Source: an uncultured Clostridia bacterium
GTDB taxonomy: Bacteria; Bacillota; Clostridia; Oscillospirales; Acutalibacteraceae
Direction of reading: 5' to 3'
NCBI GenBank assembly: GCA_946185345.1
Contig: CAMHJC010000016.1
Span: 1 to 32,376 of the forward strand
DNA: 32,376 nt
The notes beneath the pieces are model-generated. The model saw only the letters and a program-made list of their open reading frames with translations. It was not told the origin of the DNA and ran no database searches. This document shows positions 14,903-21,952 of the stretch, piece after piece. Within the stretch, counting starts at the first letter, position 1, and every line of letters starts with the position of its first letter. Position numbers and translations under genes: made by a program.

Positions 14903-14931
14903 ATTATATCACAGGCTTTTTGGCAAGTCAA
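14903..14931 (-). promoter_or_regulatory. Sigma-A promoter of the AI-2E permease gene
   Basis: Minus strand: TTGACT (14931-14926), 17-bp spacer, TATAAT (14908-14903), about 75 bp before the GTG start. Confidence 0.82.
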
Positions 14932-14953
14932 GAGCGGCGATTTTCAACAGTCT

Positions 14954-15799
14954 CTACTCGTGAATCGCCTGTTCATGCCGACTGGCTGTATGACATGTCA
15001 TATCAAGTCTGATGCGGTCGGCTAGCATTGCGATAAATTCACAGTTGGAAGGCTTGCCGCGCAGATTATCCACTGTATGCCCGAAGTAGACCGCCATCAT
15101 TGTGCCGCCCTGTGAACGCCACGCTTCACTGATGGCGAGACGGATCCGCCGCTCCACGCAGGAAGGCGTCGCACCGAATTCATTGCCTACCGCCGGATAA
15201 ATCTGTTTGGTCACCGAACAGAAACCGTTTTCACCCGACACGGCAAGCATCACGGCCCGTTTGAGATAATCGTATCCTACGCCCGAACACACCACGCCGA
15301 GTTCCTGAAAAATTCCCTCGATCGCACGTTCCATCTCATCCGAATCGGCAACCCTGCTTACACCGTGGTGATGATGTATCTTGTGTATGGCCTGGATGCC
15401 GGCATTTTTCATCAGTGCGTGTGTCGTTGTCTTGATTCCGGCCACTTCGCAGAGCATTTCCGTGAAATCACGTTCCTGATACGGACGGCAAATCAGCCTG
15501 TTCACGCCACATTCATCTAGTTCATTTCGGAGTCTCACTGTGACGAACGGACACATCACGGCGAAATAGGCAAATGGATCGGCGTACAGCGAACGATAGG
15601 CTCTGACCGCCTCCACAGCGTCGATCTGAGGAGCAAATAAGCTGAGAATAACTGCGTCGGGCTGCATACAGGCTATTTTTTCGACGATTTCCCCTTCGCT
15701 TTGATCGTAATAATCCACTTCCACGGATGACGGGTCACGGACTGCCTCCATCAGCGGTTCGGCCTCCCGGCAGGCCAGTATTCTCAAGGGATTTTTCAT
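14954..15799 (-). CDS. Spo0A-like response regulator with degenerate receiver
   Basis: 281 aa. Residues ~136-270 are a clear Spo0A C-terminal DNA-binding domain: IHKIHHHHGVSR, SVTKQIYPAVGNEFGATP, the recognition helix CVERRIRLAISEAW, and GKPSNCEFIAMLADRIRL. Residues ~5-120 have receiver-domain spacing but not its chemistry: the acidic pair after strand 1 is Cys10-Arg11, the phospho-acceptor position in PDAVILSLFAP is Ser53, the switch Ser/Thr position is Cys83, and the conserved Lys-Pro is Arg105-Pro106. It should therefore not be phosphorylated by the normal phosphorelay. It may be constitutively active, ligand-controlled or a modulator of a canonical Spo0A elsewhere. The SD AAAGGA is 11 nt from the ATG. 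The promoter is good and 0A-box-like sequences lie upstream. Confidence 0.88.
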   Translation of the reverse strand: MKNPLRILACREAEPLMEAVRDPSSVEVDYYDQSEGEIVEKIACMQPDAVILSLFAPQIDAVEAVRAYRSLYADPFAYFAVMCPFVTVRLRNELDECGVNRLICRPYQERDFTEMLCEVAGIKTTTHALMKNAGIQAIHKIHHHHGVSRVADSDEMERAIEGIFQELGVVCSGVGYDYLKRAVMLAVSGENGFCSVTKQIYPAVGNEFGATPSCVERRIRLAISEAWRSQGGTMMAVYFGHTVDNLRGKPSNCEFIAMLADRIRLDMTCHTASRHEQAIHE

Positions 15800-15881
15800 T
15801 GTCTACACATTCCTTTGCTTCATCATTTACACCGTCCGGATTATGAGAAATTTCACTCTTTTTCACAACCGAACGCTATCC

Positions 15882-15910
15882 ATTATACCATCTGTCAGGC
15901 GCAAAATCAA
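15882..15910 (-). promoter_or_regulatory. Promoter of the Spo0A-like gene
   Basis: Minus strand: TTGATT (15910-15905), 17-bp spacer ending TGG, TATAAT (15887-15882), an extended -10. It gives a leader of about 75 nt. Confidence 0.72.
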
Positions 15911-15992
15911 TAGCGAAAACGAAATTATTTCACATATTTTTTTGTAATAAAATATAGAATAGAAACGATAATTGTTGAAAAAGAACGGAGTG

Positions 15993-16013
15993 TGTCGAAT
16001 GTAAAAATCGACA
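15993..16013. promoter_or_regulatory. 0A-box-like inverted repeat upstream of the Spo0A-like gene
   Basis: TGTCGAA (15993-15999) matches the classical 0A box exactly. TCGACA (16008-16013) is the inverse of TGTCGA, making a 6-bp inverted repeat with a 9-nt spacer. It lies about 85 bp upstream of the -35 of the Spo0A-like gene and beside the XRE gene terminator, so it may partly be terminator flank. Confidence 0.4.
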
Positions 16014-16064
16014 AAAACAAAAAACCAACCGTCAACGGTTGATGTGAATCATTGGGACGGTTGG
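16013..16064 (-). terminator. Terminator of the XRE repressor gene
   Basis: CCAACCGTC (16025-16033) pairs with GACGGTTGG (16056-16064). The competing smaller hairpin AACCGTCAACGGTT lies inside. On the minus strand the stem runs into a long T-rich tract (16024-16013). Confidence 0.75.
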
Positions 16065-16083
16065 GCTGTCTTTGTCGGTATTT

Positions 16084-16374
16084 TCAGTCAGATAAATTCT
16101 CCCCCACAATATCTTCGATGATCTGCTGAATGTGGGTGATCTGTTTTTCGGTCAGGCCGGTTGTCTCGATGTAGCGGCGGTCGTCAAGTCCAAGTAGATA
16201 ATCTGTGCTGACGGAGAAATATTTTGCGATTTTTACAAGGACTTCAACAGAGGGAATGATATTGCCGTTTTCCCAGTTGGAAACTGTTTGTTTAGTCACA
16301 AACAGATCCTTTGCCAGCTGAACTTGACTCAGACCCCGTGATAACCGTAATTGCTTGATTACTTCCTCAAACAT
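16084..16374 (-). CDS. Small XRE-family transcriptional repressor
   Basis: 96 aa. Residues 5-62 are an XRE/Cro-CI helix-turn-helix: LRLSRGLSQVQLAKDLFVTK, then QTVSNWENGNIIPSVEVLVK and the closing STDYLLGLDD. The last 30 residues (GLTEKQITHIQQIIEDIV) form one amphipathic helix, probably for dimerisation. GAGGAG lies 9-10 nt before the ATG. It is divergent from a Cys/His-rich miniprotein, with AATACTT repeats in the shared control region, the usual arrangement for an autoregulating repressor controlling its neighbour. Confidence 0.92.
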   Translation of the reverse strand: MFEEVIKQLRLSRGLSQVQLAKDLFVTKQTVSNWENGNIIPSVEVLVKIAKYFSVSTDYLLGLDDRRYIETTGLTEKQITHIQQIIEDIVGENLSD

Positions 16375-16407
16375 TTCCGCCGTCTCCTCAAAAAAGTAAA
16401 TAATTTA

Positions 16408-16480
16408 AATACTATTATATAAATAATACTTGACATTATTTCCATACTAAAGTATTGTATTATTTATACAAACAATACTT
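16408..16480. promoter_or_regulatory. AATACTT/AAGTATT operator-like repeat cluster
   Basis: AATACTT at 16425-16431 and 16474-16480, AAGTATT at 16450-16456 and AATACT at 16408-16413; the three full sites are 24-25 bp apart. The 9-bp arms AAGTATTGT (16450-16458) and ACAATACTT (16472-16480) form a perfect inverted repeat. The cluster overlaps the promoters for both divergent genes: a minus-strand TATAAT lies at 16419-16414 inside it. Confidence 0.6.
16430..16458 (+). promoter_or_regulatory. Promoter of the Cys/His-rich miniprotein
   Basis: TTGACA (16430-16435), 17-bp spacer, TATTGT (16453-16458). The -35 overlaps the first AATACTT element and the -10 lies in the AAGTATTGT arm, so repressor binding would occlude it. 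Confidence 0.65.
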
Positions 16481-16505
16481 GAGCGGAGAAGGTGAGCTTA
16501 CTTTG

Positions 16506-16712
16506 ATGATCATAACTTCTATTCATTTTCCAAGAGGCTGCTGTGCGATTTGCAAATATTGGTACGGTGAAGCAGTTGAAAAAATAGACAGGACAAGCGG
16601 CACTGTCATCTATAACAGTGAAATTGATGATGCCTGCCAGTTTCACAAAAAATGGACATTTTCCCATGAATACTGCCATTCATTCATTTTGGACGGTGTA
16701 TACGGCAGGTAG
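16506..16712 (+). CDS. Cys/His-rich miniprotein of unknown function
   Basis: 68 aa from the ATG at 16506; a TTG one codon earlier has better spacing from AAGGTGAG and may be the start. Cysteines at 12, 13, 16, 44 and 57 and histidines at 47, 54 and 58 form two clusters (CCAIC-KYWYGE and CQFH ... HEYCH), suggesting one bound zinc in a zinc-ribbon-like fold. No signal peptide or membrane segment. I do not recognise the family. Reality is supported by its own near-consensus promoter, by a perfect terminator right after the stop, and by divergence from an XRE repressor. A DNA-, RNA- or protein-binding mini zinc finger is possible; so is a metal- or redox-responsive partner of the repressor. Confidence 0.7.
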   Translation: MIITSIHFPRGCCAICKYWYGEAVEKIDRTSGTVIYNSEIDDACQFHKKWTFSHEYCHSFILDGVYGR

Positions 16713-16716
16713 CGTC

Positions 16717-16768
16717 AAAAATCTCTCCCGCACGTGCAGGTTTTTCGCATGTGCGGGAGAGATTTTTT
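16717..16768. terminator. Strong bidirectional terminator
   Basis: A 15-bp perfect stem (16719-16733 with 16751-16765) rich in GC, with A-run on the left and T-run to 16768 on the right. It ends the miniprotein gene and, on the other strand, glyA. Confidence 0.92.
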
Positions 16769-16805
16769 GTAATGCAGATATTTTTATAATTAAAAAGATG
16801 AAAAA

Positions 16806-18059
16806 TTACTGATAGAGCGGATAGGCTTCGAGAAGCTCGGTGACGCCGGCACGGATGGCGTCGGCGCTGCCTTCGAAATCGGTGATGGCCAGCGAGATGT
16901 ACTCGGCGATCTTCTTCATATCCTTCTCGACAAGGCCTCTGGTGGTAACCGCCGGAGTGCCGAGACGCACGCCGCTGGTCACAAACGGGCTGAGCGGCTC
17001 GTTGGGAATGGTATTCTTGTTGGCGGTGATGTATACGTCGTCCAGACGGCGCTCCAGTTCCTTGCCGGTGATGCCTGTATCACGCAGATCGAGCAGAATG
17101 AGGTGGTTGTCGGTACCGCCGGAAACCATCTTGACGCCTCTTGCGTCGAATTCCTCCGCCATGGCGGCCGCATTGGCAACGATCTGTCTGCCGTATGCCT
17201 TGAATTCAGGCTTGAGCGCTTCACCTAAGCAGACGGCTTTGCCTGCGATGGTGTGCATCAGGGGACCGCCCTGTGTGCCGGGGAATATTGCCTTGTCTAT
17301 GGCCTTTGCATACTCCTCACGGCAGAGGATCATGCCGCCTCTGGGACCTCTGAGAGTCTTGTGTGTGGTGGTGGTGACGATGTCGGCGTATTCCACAGGA
17401 TTCTGATGAACACCTGCAGCCACCAGACCGGCAATGTGAGCCATATCGACCATCAGATATGCGCCGACTGCTTTGGCTACCTCGCTGAACTTCGCAAAAT
17501 CAATGGCTCTGGGATAAGCGCTGGCACCCGCCACGATCATCTTCGGCTTGACCTGCATGGCGGTTTCGTAGAGCTTGTCATAATCAATTCTGCCGGTTTC
17601 GGAATCAACGCCGTAGGGAACGAAATTGAAGTACTTGCCCGACATGTTGACGGGAGAACCGTGGGTCAGATGTCCGCCCTCGGCAAGATTCATGCCCATG
17701 ACGGTATCGCCCAGCTCAAGCAGAGCGAAATAGACAGCCGTATTGGCCTGTGCGCCGGAATGCGGCTGCACATTGGCATGCTCGGCGCCGAACAGTTCGC
17801 AGGCTCTCTTGCGGGCGATTTCTTCCACTACGTCAACGCACTGGCAGCCGCCGTAATATCTCTTGCCCGGATAGCCCTCGGCGTATTTGTTGGTGAGCAC
17901 GCTTCCCATGGCAGCCATTACAGCCGGGGAAACAAGGTTTTCAGAGGCGATCAGCTCAAGATTTCTTCTCTGTCTGGCAAGTTCGTCACCCATAGCTGCG
18001 GCAACGTCACTGTCATATGACTTCAGAAACTCGATGGAATCAAGCATATCTGCGTACAT
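16806..18059 (-). CDS. glyA: Serine hydroxymethyltransferase
   Basis: 417 aa, normal length. PLP enzyme that converts serine and tetrahydrofolate to glycine and methylene-tetrahydrofolate, the main one-carbon source. LIASENLVS near residue 35, [13 protein letters not shown] near 55, HGSPVNMSG near 125, VDMAHIAGL near 200 and the PLP lysine in [14 protein letters not shown] near 230 are all present. The ATG at 18059 matches the family's N-terminus; AAAGG lies 12 nt upstream, and an ATG four codons earlier would put the SD in contact with the start. Single gene with its own promoter; no riboswitch is seen in the short leader. Confidence 0.97.
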   Translation of the reverse strand: MYADMLDSIEFLKSYDSDVAAAMGDELARQRRNLELIASENLVSPAVMAAMGSVLTNKYAEGYPGKRYYGGCQCVDVVEEIARKRACELFGAEHANVQPHSGAQANTAVYFALLELGDTVMGMNLAEGGHLTHGSPVNMSGKYFNFVPYGVDSETGRIDYDKLYETAMQVKPKMIVAGASAYPRAIDFAKFSEVAKAVGAYLMVDMAHIAGLVAAGVHQNPVEYADIVTTTTHKTLRGPRGGMILCREEYAKAIDKAIFPGTQGGPLMHTIAGKAVCLGEALKPEFKAYGRQIVANAAAMAEEFDARGVKMVSGGTDNHLILLDLRDTGITGKELERRLDDVYITANKNTIPNEPLSPFVTSGVRLGTPAVTTRGLVEKDMKKIAEYISLAITDFEGSADAIRAGVTELLEAYPLYQ

Positions 18060-18108
18060 AGGTTTCAACATCCTTTCAGTTATTAGAGGCTGATAAAATA
18101 ACTGTATT

Positions 18109-18137
18109 ATTATATCAGATAAATCGGCGTCATGCAA
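18109..18137 (-). promoter_or_regulatory. Promoter of glyA
   Basis: Minus strand: TTGCAT (18137-18132), 17-bp spacer, TATAAT (18114-18109). Confidence 0.7.
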
Positions 18138-18200
18138 TATGTTTTATGTAAAATTTTAACGGTGAATTCACGCATATTCTATTTGAATAGCCTTATTGCG

Positions 18201-18950
18201 TCAGTCTCTGAAGGCAGCCGCCTTGATGGCCGGCATCTCGGACATAACCGCTACGGTCGCCGTTACGCAATAAACCGCCTTCGCACCGGCATCCAGCAGC
18301 GTATAGGCGCACTCATTGAGAGTGCTGCCGGAAGTGGTGACGTCGTCGCACAGCAGTACTGTTTTGTCACGTATCAGTTCAGGACGTGCCACCTGGAATA
18401 CGCCTTTGATGTTGCGCTGCCGTTCAATATACGACAAAGTATGCTGCGAACGGTTTTTGTGCTGTTTTATCAGCACTTTATTCATCAGGGGAATTTCTAT
18501 CTCTTCCGCCACCGTCTTTGCCAGAAGCTGGGCCTGGTTGTATCCTCTGGTAAGAAAATCATCTTTGTGCATCGGCACACCGATGACACAATCTAACCGC
18601 ACACCGTTTTCAAGGTATTCCATTCTGACCGTATTCGCCATCAGCTTGCCGAAATAAGTGCAGGAATACGGGGAATCGTTGAATTTCATGCGGTGTATGC
18701 CCTTCTTGGCGGCCTTGGTGTACACAAGGGGAGATACATTGCGGATAAATACATAGTCGCCCTTTCTGCAATGGCAGCTGTAGAGCGGTCTGCCGCATAT
18801 CCTGCAAATCGGACGGCGTATGAATTCCACATCACGGGAACATTTGCTGCAAATGCGCTCGTTGCTGTTGATCAACGCACCGCACAGCGGACACCTGCGC
18901 GGAAAAATAAGTTCCATGAAGCTTTCCTTTATCTGATCTAACATTCCCAT
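18201..18950 (-). CDS. ComF family protein (zinc ribbon plus phosphoribosyltransferase fold)
   Basis: 249 aa. The N-terminal double zinc ribbon has Cys20-x2-Cys23, Cys34-x2-Cys37, Cys49-x2-Cys52 and Cys59-x-Cys61. The C-terminal type I PRTase domain shows LTRGYNQAQLLA (about residue 133) and the PRPP-loop VLLCDDVTTSGSTLNEC (about 203-219). ComFC-type proteins act in DNA uptake or single-strand DNA handling during transformation. Here it follows recD2 by 16 nt on the same strand, so it is probably co-transcribed with that helicase, a DNA-processing context. The ATG at 18950 has GAGAGAGG 10 nt upstream. No clear terminator follows it. Confidence 0.92.
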   Translation of the reverse strand: MGMLDQIKESFMELIFPRRCPLCGALINSNERICSKCSRDVEFIRRPICRICGRPLYSCHCRKGDYVFIRNVSPLVYTKAAKKGIHRMKFNDSPYSCTYFGKLMANTVRMEYLENGVRLDCVIGVPMHKDDFLTRGYNQAQLLAKTVAEEIEIPLMNKVLIKQHKNRSQHTLSYIERQRNIKGVFQVARPELIRDKTVLLCDDVTTSGSTLNECAYTLLDAGAKAVYCVTATVAVMSEMPAIKAAAFRD

Positions 18951-18966
18951 GTCTGTTTATCCTCTC

Positions 18967-21189
18967 TCAGTTTAAATCTCGCCTTAAAAAGACGTCAAGC
19001 GCCGAATAACGGAGCGTTTTTTTCTGATTCCGGGCCATATCGTAAGCAATCTGACGGTGACCCACCATGATCAGAATCGACCTCGCCCGGGTGACCGCCG
19101 TGTACAGTAAATTGCGATAGCACAACTGCGGCGCCATCGGATACATCGGTATGATCACCGCCGGAAATTCGCTGCCCTGGCTCTTATGAACCGTAATGGC
19201 GTAGGCGTGCTCCAGTTCATCGGCATTATCTATGGAATACAGCGCCGTCCGGTCGTCAAAGCGAACCTTCAGCGTGCCGTGGAGCTTGTCTATTTCCTCG
19301 AGCATGCCGACATCGCCGTTGTAGATGCCGGTGCCTTCGGTGCCGTCGTCCTTCGTCCATTCCACATTGTAATTATTCTTGACCTGCATGATTTTGTCTC
19401 CCTGGCGGAATGTCACCCCGTTGACCTTGATTTCGGGACGCTTCTGGTGCCGGGGATTGAATCGCTGCTGCAATACCCTATTAAGCTCAATGGTGCCGAG
19501 TTCTCCCTTGCGTCCGGGACAAAGCACCTGTATGTCCTTTAGGGGATTGAATTGGTAGGCGTCCGGCAGCCGGGTGAAGCAGAGATCGCTGATCGTCTGG
19601 GTGATTTTTTCCCTCTCTCTCATGGGAAGAAAGAAGAAATCGTTGTCCAGCAGATCGAGCCGGGGCATTTCTCCGCTGACAATGCGGTGTGCGTTCATGA
19701 TAATGGCACTCTTCTGCGCCTGACGGAATACTTCCGTGAGAGCCACCACAGGCACACGCTCCGATTTGATCAGATCCCCCAGCACGTTTCCGGCGCCGAC
19801 GCTGGGGAGCTGGTCGCTGTCTCCCACAAGCACCAGACGACAGCCGAATTTCACCGCTCTGAGAAGGCTCTGAAACAGCAGAATGTCGGTCATGGAAAGC
19901 TCGTCCACTATCAGCGCATCGCAGTCGAGCGGATTTTTGTCATTGCGTGCGAAGGACTGGGTGTCGTTCTCTCCCCATTCGACCTCCAGCAGGCGGTGGA
20001 TTGTCTTGGCCTCGTGGCCGGTGATTTCGGTGATCCGTTTGGCGGCCCGTCCCGTCGGTGCGGCAATGGCTACCTTGTGACCGTATATTTCCAGCAACTG
20101 AATGATCGCATTGAGCGTGGTGGTCTTGCCGGTACCCGGACCGCCCGTCAGTACAAGCAGTCCCTTGTTCATGGCCGCATCAATCGCCTGCGTCTGCAAT
20201 GCGTCATAAGTAATTCCCGTCATGCTCTCAATCAGTTCCGTCTGTCGGGCGTAATTTTTGATCGGCTCGGCGGGACACATCGCCATGGTGGCAATCCGTC
20301 CGGCGCAGTACAGTTCCGCTTCGTAGATATACGGCAGGAAGATAAAGTCGGTTCCGTTTATTTCGTCCTGCATGAAATCGCTCTCGTCAATGGCTGTTTC
20401 CAATTGTTCCGCCACCGCCGCCCGCTCTATTTCGAGGAGCGACGATGAGACATCCAGCAGCTTTTCCTTCGGCAGGCAGGTGTGGCCGTTGCCGAGATTA
20501 TGGGTAAGCACGTAATTCAGCCCTGCGGTAATCCTTCTGCCGCTGTCGGGGGATTTTTCCATGTGCATGGCAATGGCGTCCACACGCTCGAATCCGATAT
20601 TCAGTCCTTCCGCGCAAAGCACATACGGGTCGTCCTTGATCAATTCAATGCAGCCCACGCCAAAACGCTTCCACACGGCGAGCGCCTGATTGGGTGTGAT
20701 GTGGTACTGTCCGAGGAAGCTCATGGCCTCACGCAGGCCGAAATGTGAGCGGAATTCCTCGGAAATCTGCTCCGCCTTGTTAAGGGAGATGCCCCGTATC
20801 TCCGCCAGCCTTGCCGGCTGGCTCTCAATGATTTCAAGCGTGCGGTCGCCGAACGCCTCCACTATTTTGGTGGCTGTGGAAGGACCGATTCCCTTTACGG
20901 CTCCCGAAGATAAATAGCGCAGAATCGCCGACGCGCCTGATGGCATGCGGCTCTCGCAGCTCTCGGCCGCAAACTGTCTGCCGAATTTCGGGTGAGTGGT
21001 CCAATGCCCGTACATATGCACTTCTTCGCCGGAATTGACCGGAGGAAGCACGCCCACCGCGACTACAAGCTCATCTTCCACGTCAAGTTCCAGCACGGTA
21101 AATCCGCTCTGTTCGCTGCGGAAGGAGATATCTTCCACCGTACCGCTGATTTCGTCCAGCTCGTTTCTGCCTCTTCCTGTATCGGGCAA
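18967..21189 (-). CDS. recD2: RecD-like superfamily 1B DNA helicase (RecD2)
   Basis: 740 aa from a TTG at 21189 preceded by AGGAGGTG 6 nt away; a longer open frame starting eight residues upstream would overlap that SD. The N-terminal ~330 residues hold the RecD2-type OB-like and helix-hairpin-helix regions (VKGIGPSTATKIVEAFG, LAEIRGISLNKAEQISE). The helicase core follows: Walker A GGPGTGKTTT (about 349-358), motif Ia APTGRAAKR, motif II DELSM (about 429-433), motif III GDSDQLPSVGAG, and the C-terminal AITVHKSQGSEF and YTAVTRARS motifs. A 5'-3' helicase acting without RecBC in genome maintenance. It has its own promoter and is followed directly by the ComF gene. Confidence 0.96.
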   Translation of the reverse strand: MPDTGRGRNELDEISGTVEDISFRSEQSGFTVLELDVEDELVVAVGVLPPVNSGEEVHMYGHWTTHPKFGRQFAAESCESRMPSGASAILRYLSSGAVKGIGPSTATKIVEAFGDRTLEIIESQPARLAEIRGISLNKAEQISEEFRSHFGLREAMSFLGQYHITPNQALAVWKRFGVGCIELIKDDPYVLCAEGLNIGFERVDAIAMHMEKSPDSGRRITAGLNYVLTHNLGNGHTCLPKEKLLDVSSSLLEIERAAVAEQLETAIDESDFMQDEINGTDFIFLPYIYEAELYCAGRIATMAMCPAEPIKNYARQTELIESMTGITYDALQTQAIDAAMNKGLLVLTGGPGTGKTTTLNAIIQLLEIYGHKVAIAAPTGRAAKRITEITGHEAKTIHRLLEVEWGENDTQSFARNDKNPLDCDALIVDELSMTDILLFQSLLRAVKFGCRLVLVGDSDQLPSVGAGNVLGDLIKSERVPVVALTEVFRQAQKSAIIMNAHRIVSGEMPRLDLLDNDFFFLPMREREKITQTISDLCFTRLPDAYQFNPLKDIQVLCPGRKGELGTIELNRVLQQRFNPRHQKRPEIKVNGVTFRQGDKIMQVKNNYNVEWTKDDGTEGTGIYNGDVGMLEEIDKLHGTLKVRFDDRTALYSIDNADELEHAYAITVHKSQGSEFPAVIIPMYPMAPQLCYRNLLYTAVTRARSILIMVGHRQIAYDMARNQKKTLRYSALDVFLRRDLN

Positions 21190-21228
21190 TTGAATCACCT
21201 CCTCCGTCAATCACTGTCCTATCGTTTA

Positions 21229-21257
21229 ATTATACTACATCTTCCGCAAAATTCCAA
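21229..21257 (-). promoter_or_regulatory. Promoter of the recD2-comF unit
   Basis: Minus strand: TTGGAA (21257-21252), 17-bp spacer, TATAAT (21234-21229), 40 bp before the TTG start. Confidence 0.68.
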
Positions 21258-21354
21258 TAGGATTTTTGAGATTATTCCATGCCGAATGAATTTCACATAT
21301 TTCATGCAAAATTTACATGGTTTTCCCCCCATTCGCCCTGAGGGCAAAACGATG

Positions 21355-21696
21355 TCAGGAATTCCGTGAAGCCATCTCATTCAGCTTCACAAACAGTTCG
21401 GCGGCGGTCATCCATTCCACGGCGTCCAGTTCCAGGCAAAGCCTGTGAGCAATTTCGGCAGTTTCAGCGTCCGCTCCGAAATCGGCGATGTAAATCTCCG
21501 TGCCGGTGCGCCGCCTGTGAAATACTGCCGCGCGCACCCGAAGTTCGATGTCCTCCACATGTCCCGAAACAGGCAGCACCACGCAGCCTTTCTCCGGTCT
21601 GTCCGAAAGACCGCTCCACATTCCGACAGCAATGACCGCCGAAGGAATGACAACAACCGCCAGAACCAGCATCAGGTATATCCATAATCCGTCCAT
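21355..21696 (-). CDS. Hypothetical one-TM protein
   Basis: 113 aa. One membrane helix at residues 5-28 near the N-terminus, then a soluble part with alternating strand/helix pattern: CVVLPVSGHVEDIELRVRAA, a RRRTG turn, EIYIADFGADAETAEIAHRL and an ending helix VEWMTAAELFVKLNEMA. The core pattern (hydrophobic strand, loop, amphipathic helix, hydrophobic strand, DxGAD) resembles a small Rossmann-like or glycosyltransferase-like fragment, but I do not recognise a family. GGAGG 7 nt before the ATG strongly supports the start. It lies 165 bp upstream of recD2 on the same strand, with a separate recD2 promoter between, and is divergent from the cyclic-di-GMP enzyme. Confidence 0.8.
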   Translation of the reverse strand: MDGLWIYLMLVLAVVVIPSAVIAVGMWSGLSDRPEKGCVVLPVSGHVEDIELRVRAAVFHRRRTGTEIYIADFGADAETAEIAHRLCLELDAVEWMTAAELFVKLNEMASRNS

Positions 21697-21836
21697 CTTG
21701 CAGCCTCCATCCGTCTGAAATCTTCATACATCAATAATATGAGTCCATCCGCCAGGATGTTCCGGAATTTCCCGACGTTTTTTACTAAATGCAATAATTA
21801 TTCCGGATTTGTTTTTTGTAATTTGTATAATTTATA

Positions 21837-21865
21837 TTGAAATTGGCTCGGCTTTATGTTATGAT
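21837..21865 (+). promoter_or_regulatory. Promoter of the GGDEF-EAL gene
   Basis: TTGAAA (21837-21842), 17-bp spacer ending TGT, TATGAT (21860-21865), an extended -10. A small hairpin CCGGTC (21879-21884)/GACCGG (21903-21908) lies in the leader. Confidence 0.7.
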
Positions 21866-21952
21866 AGAATCAATTGAACCGGTCATGGCCGGATGTTTTT
21901 CCGACCGGAACCGCTGTTCAATGAACTGACATATTATTGGGGAGTGACAGAC

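Noticed and set aside
18138-18200. Possible terminator after the ComF gene
   Set aside because: Only weak, interrupted inverted repeats (GTGAATTCAC, CTATT-CAA-ATAG type) without a T-tract.
19552-20448. 298-codon open frame on the plus strand opposite recD2
   Set aside because: Mirror frame of a clear helicase; its composition follows the codon bias of the opposite strand.
21879-21908. Hairpin before the GGDEF-EAL gene as a c-di-GMP riboswitch
   Set aside because: Only a short CCGGTC/GACCGG stem is present; the GEMM core and tetraloop-receptor features are missing.
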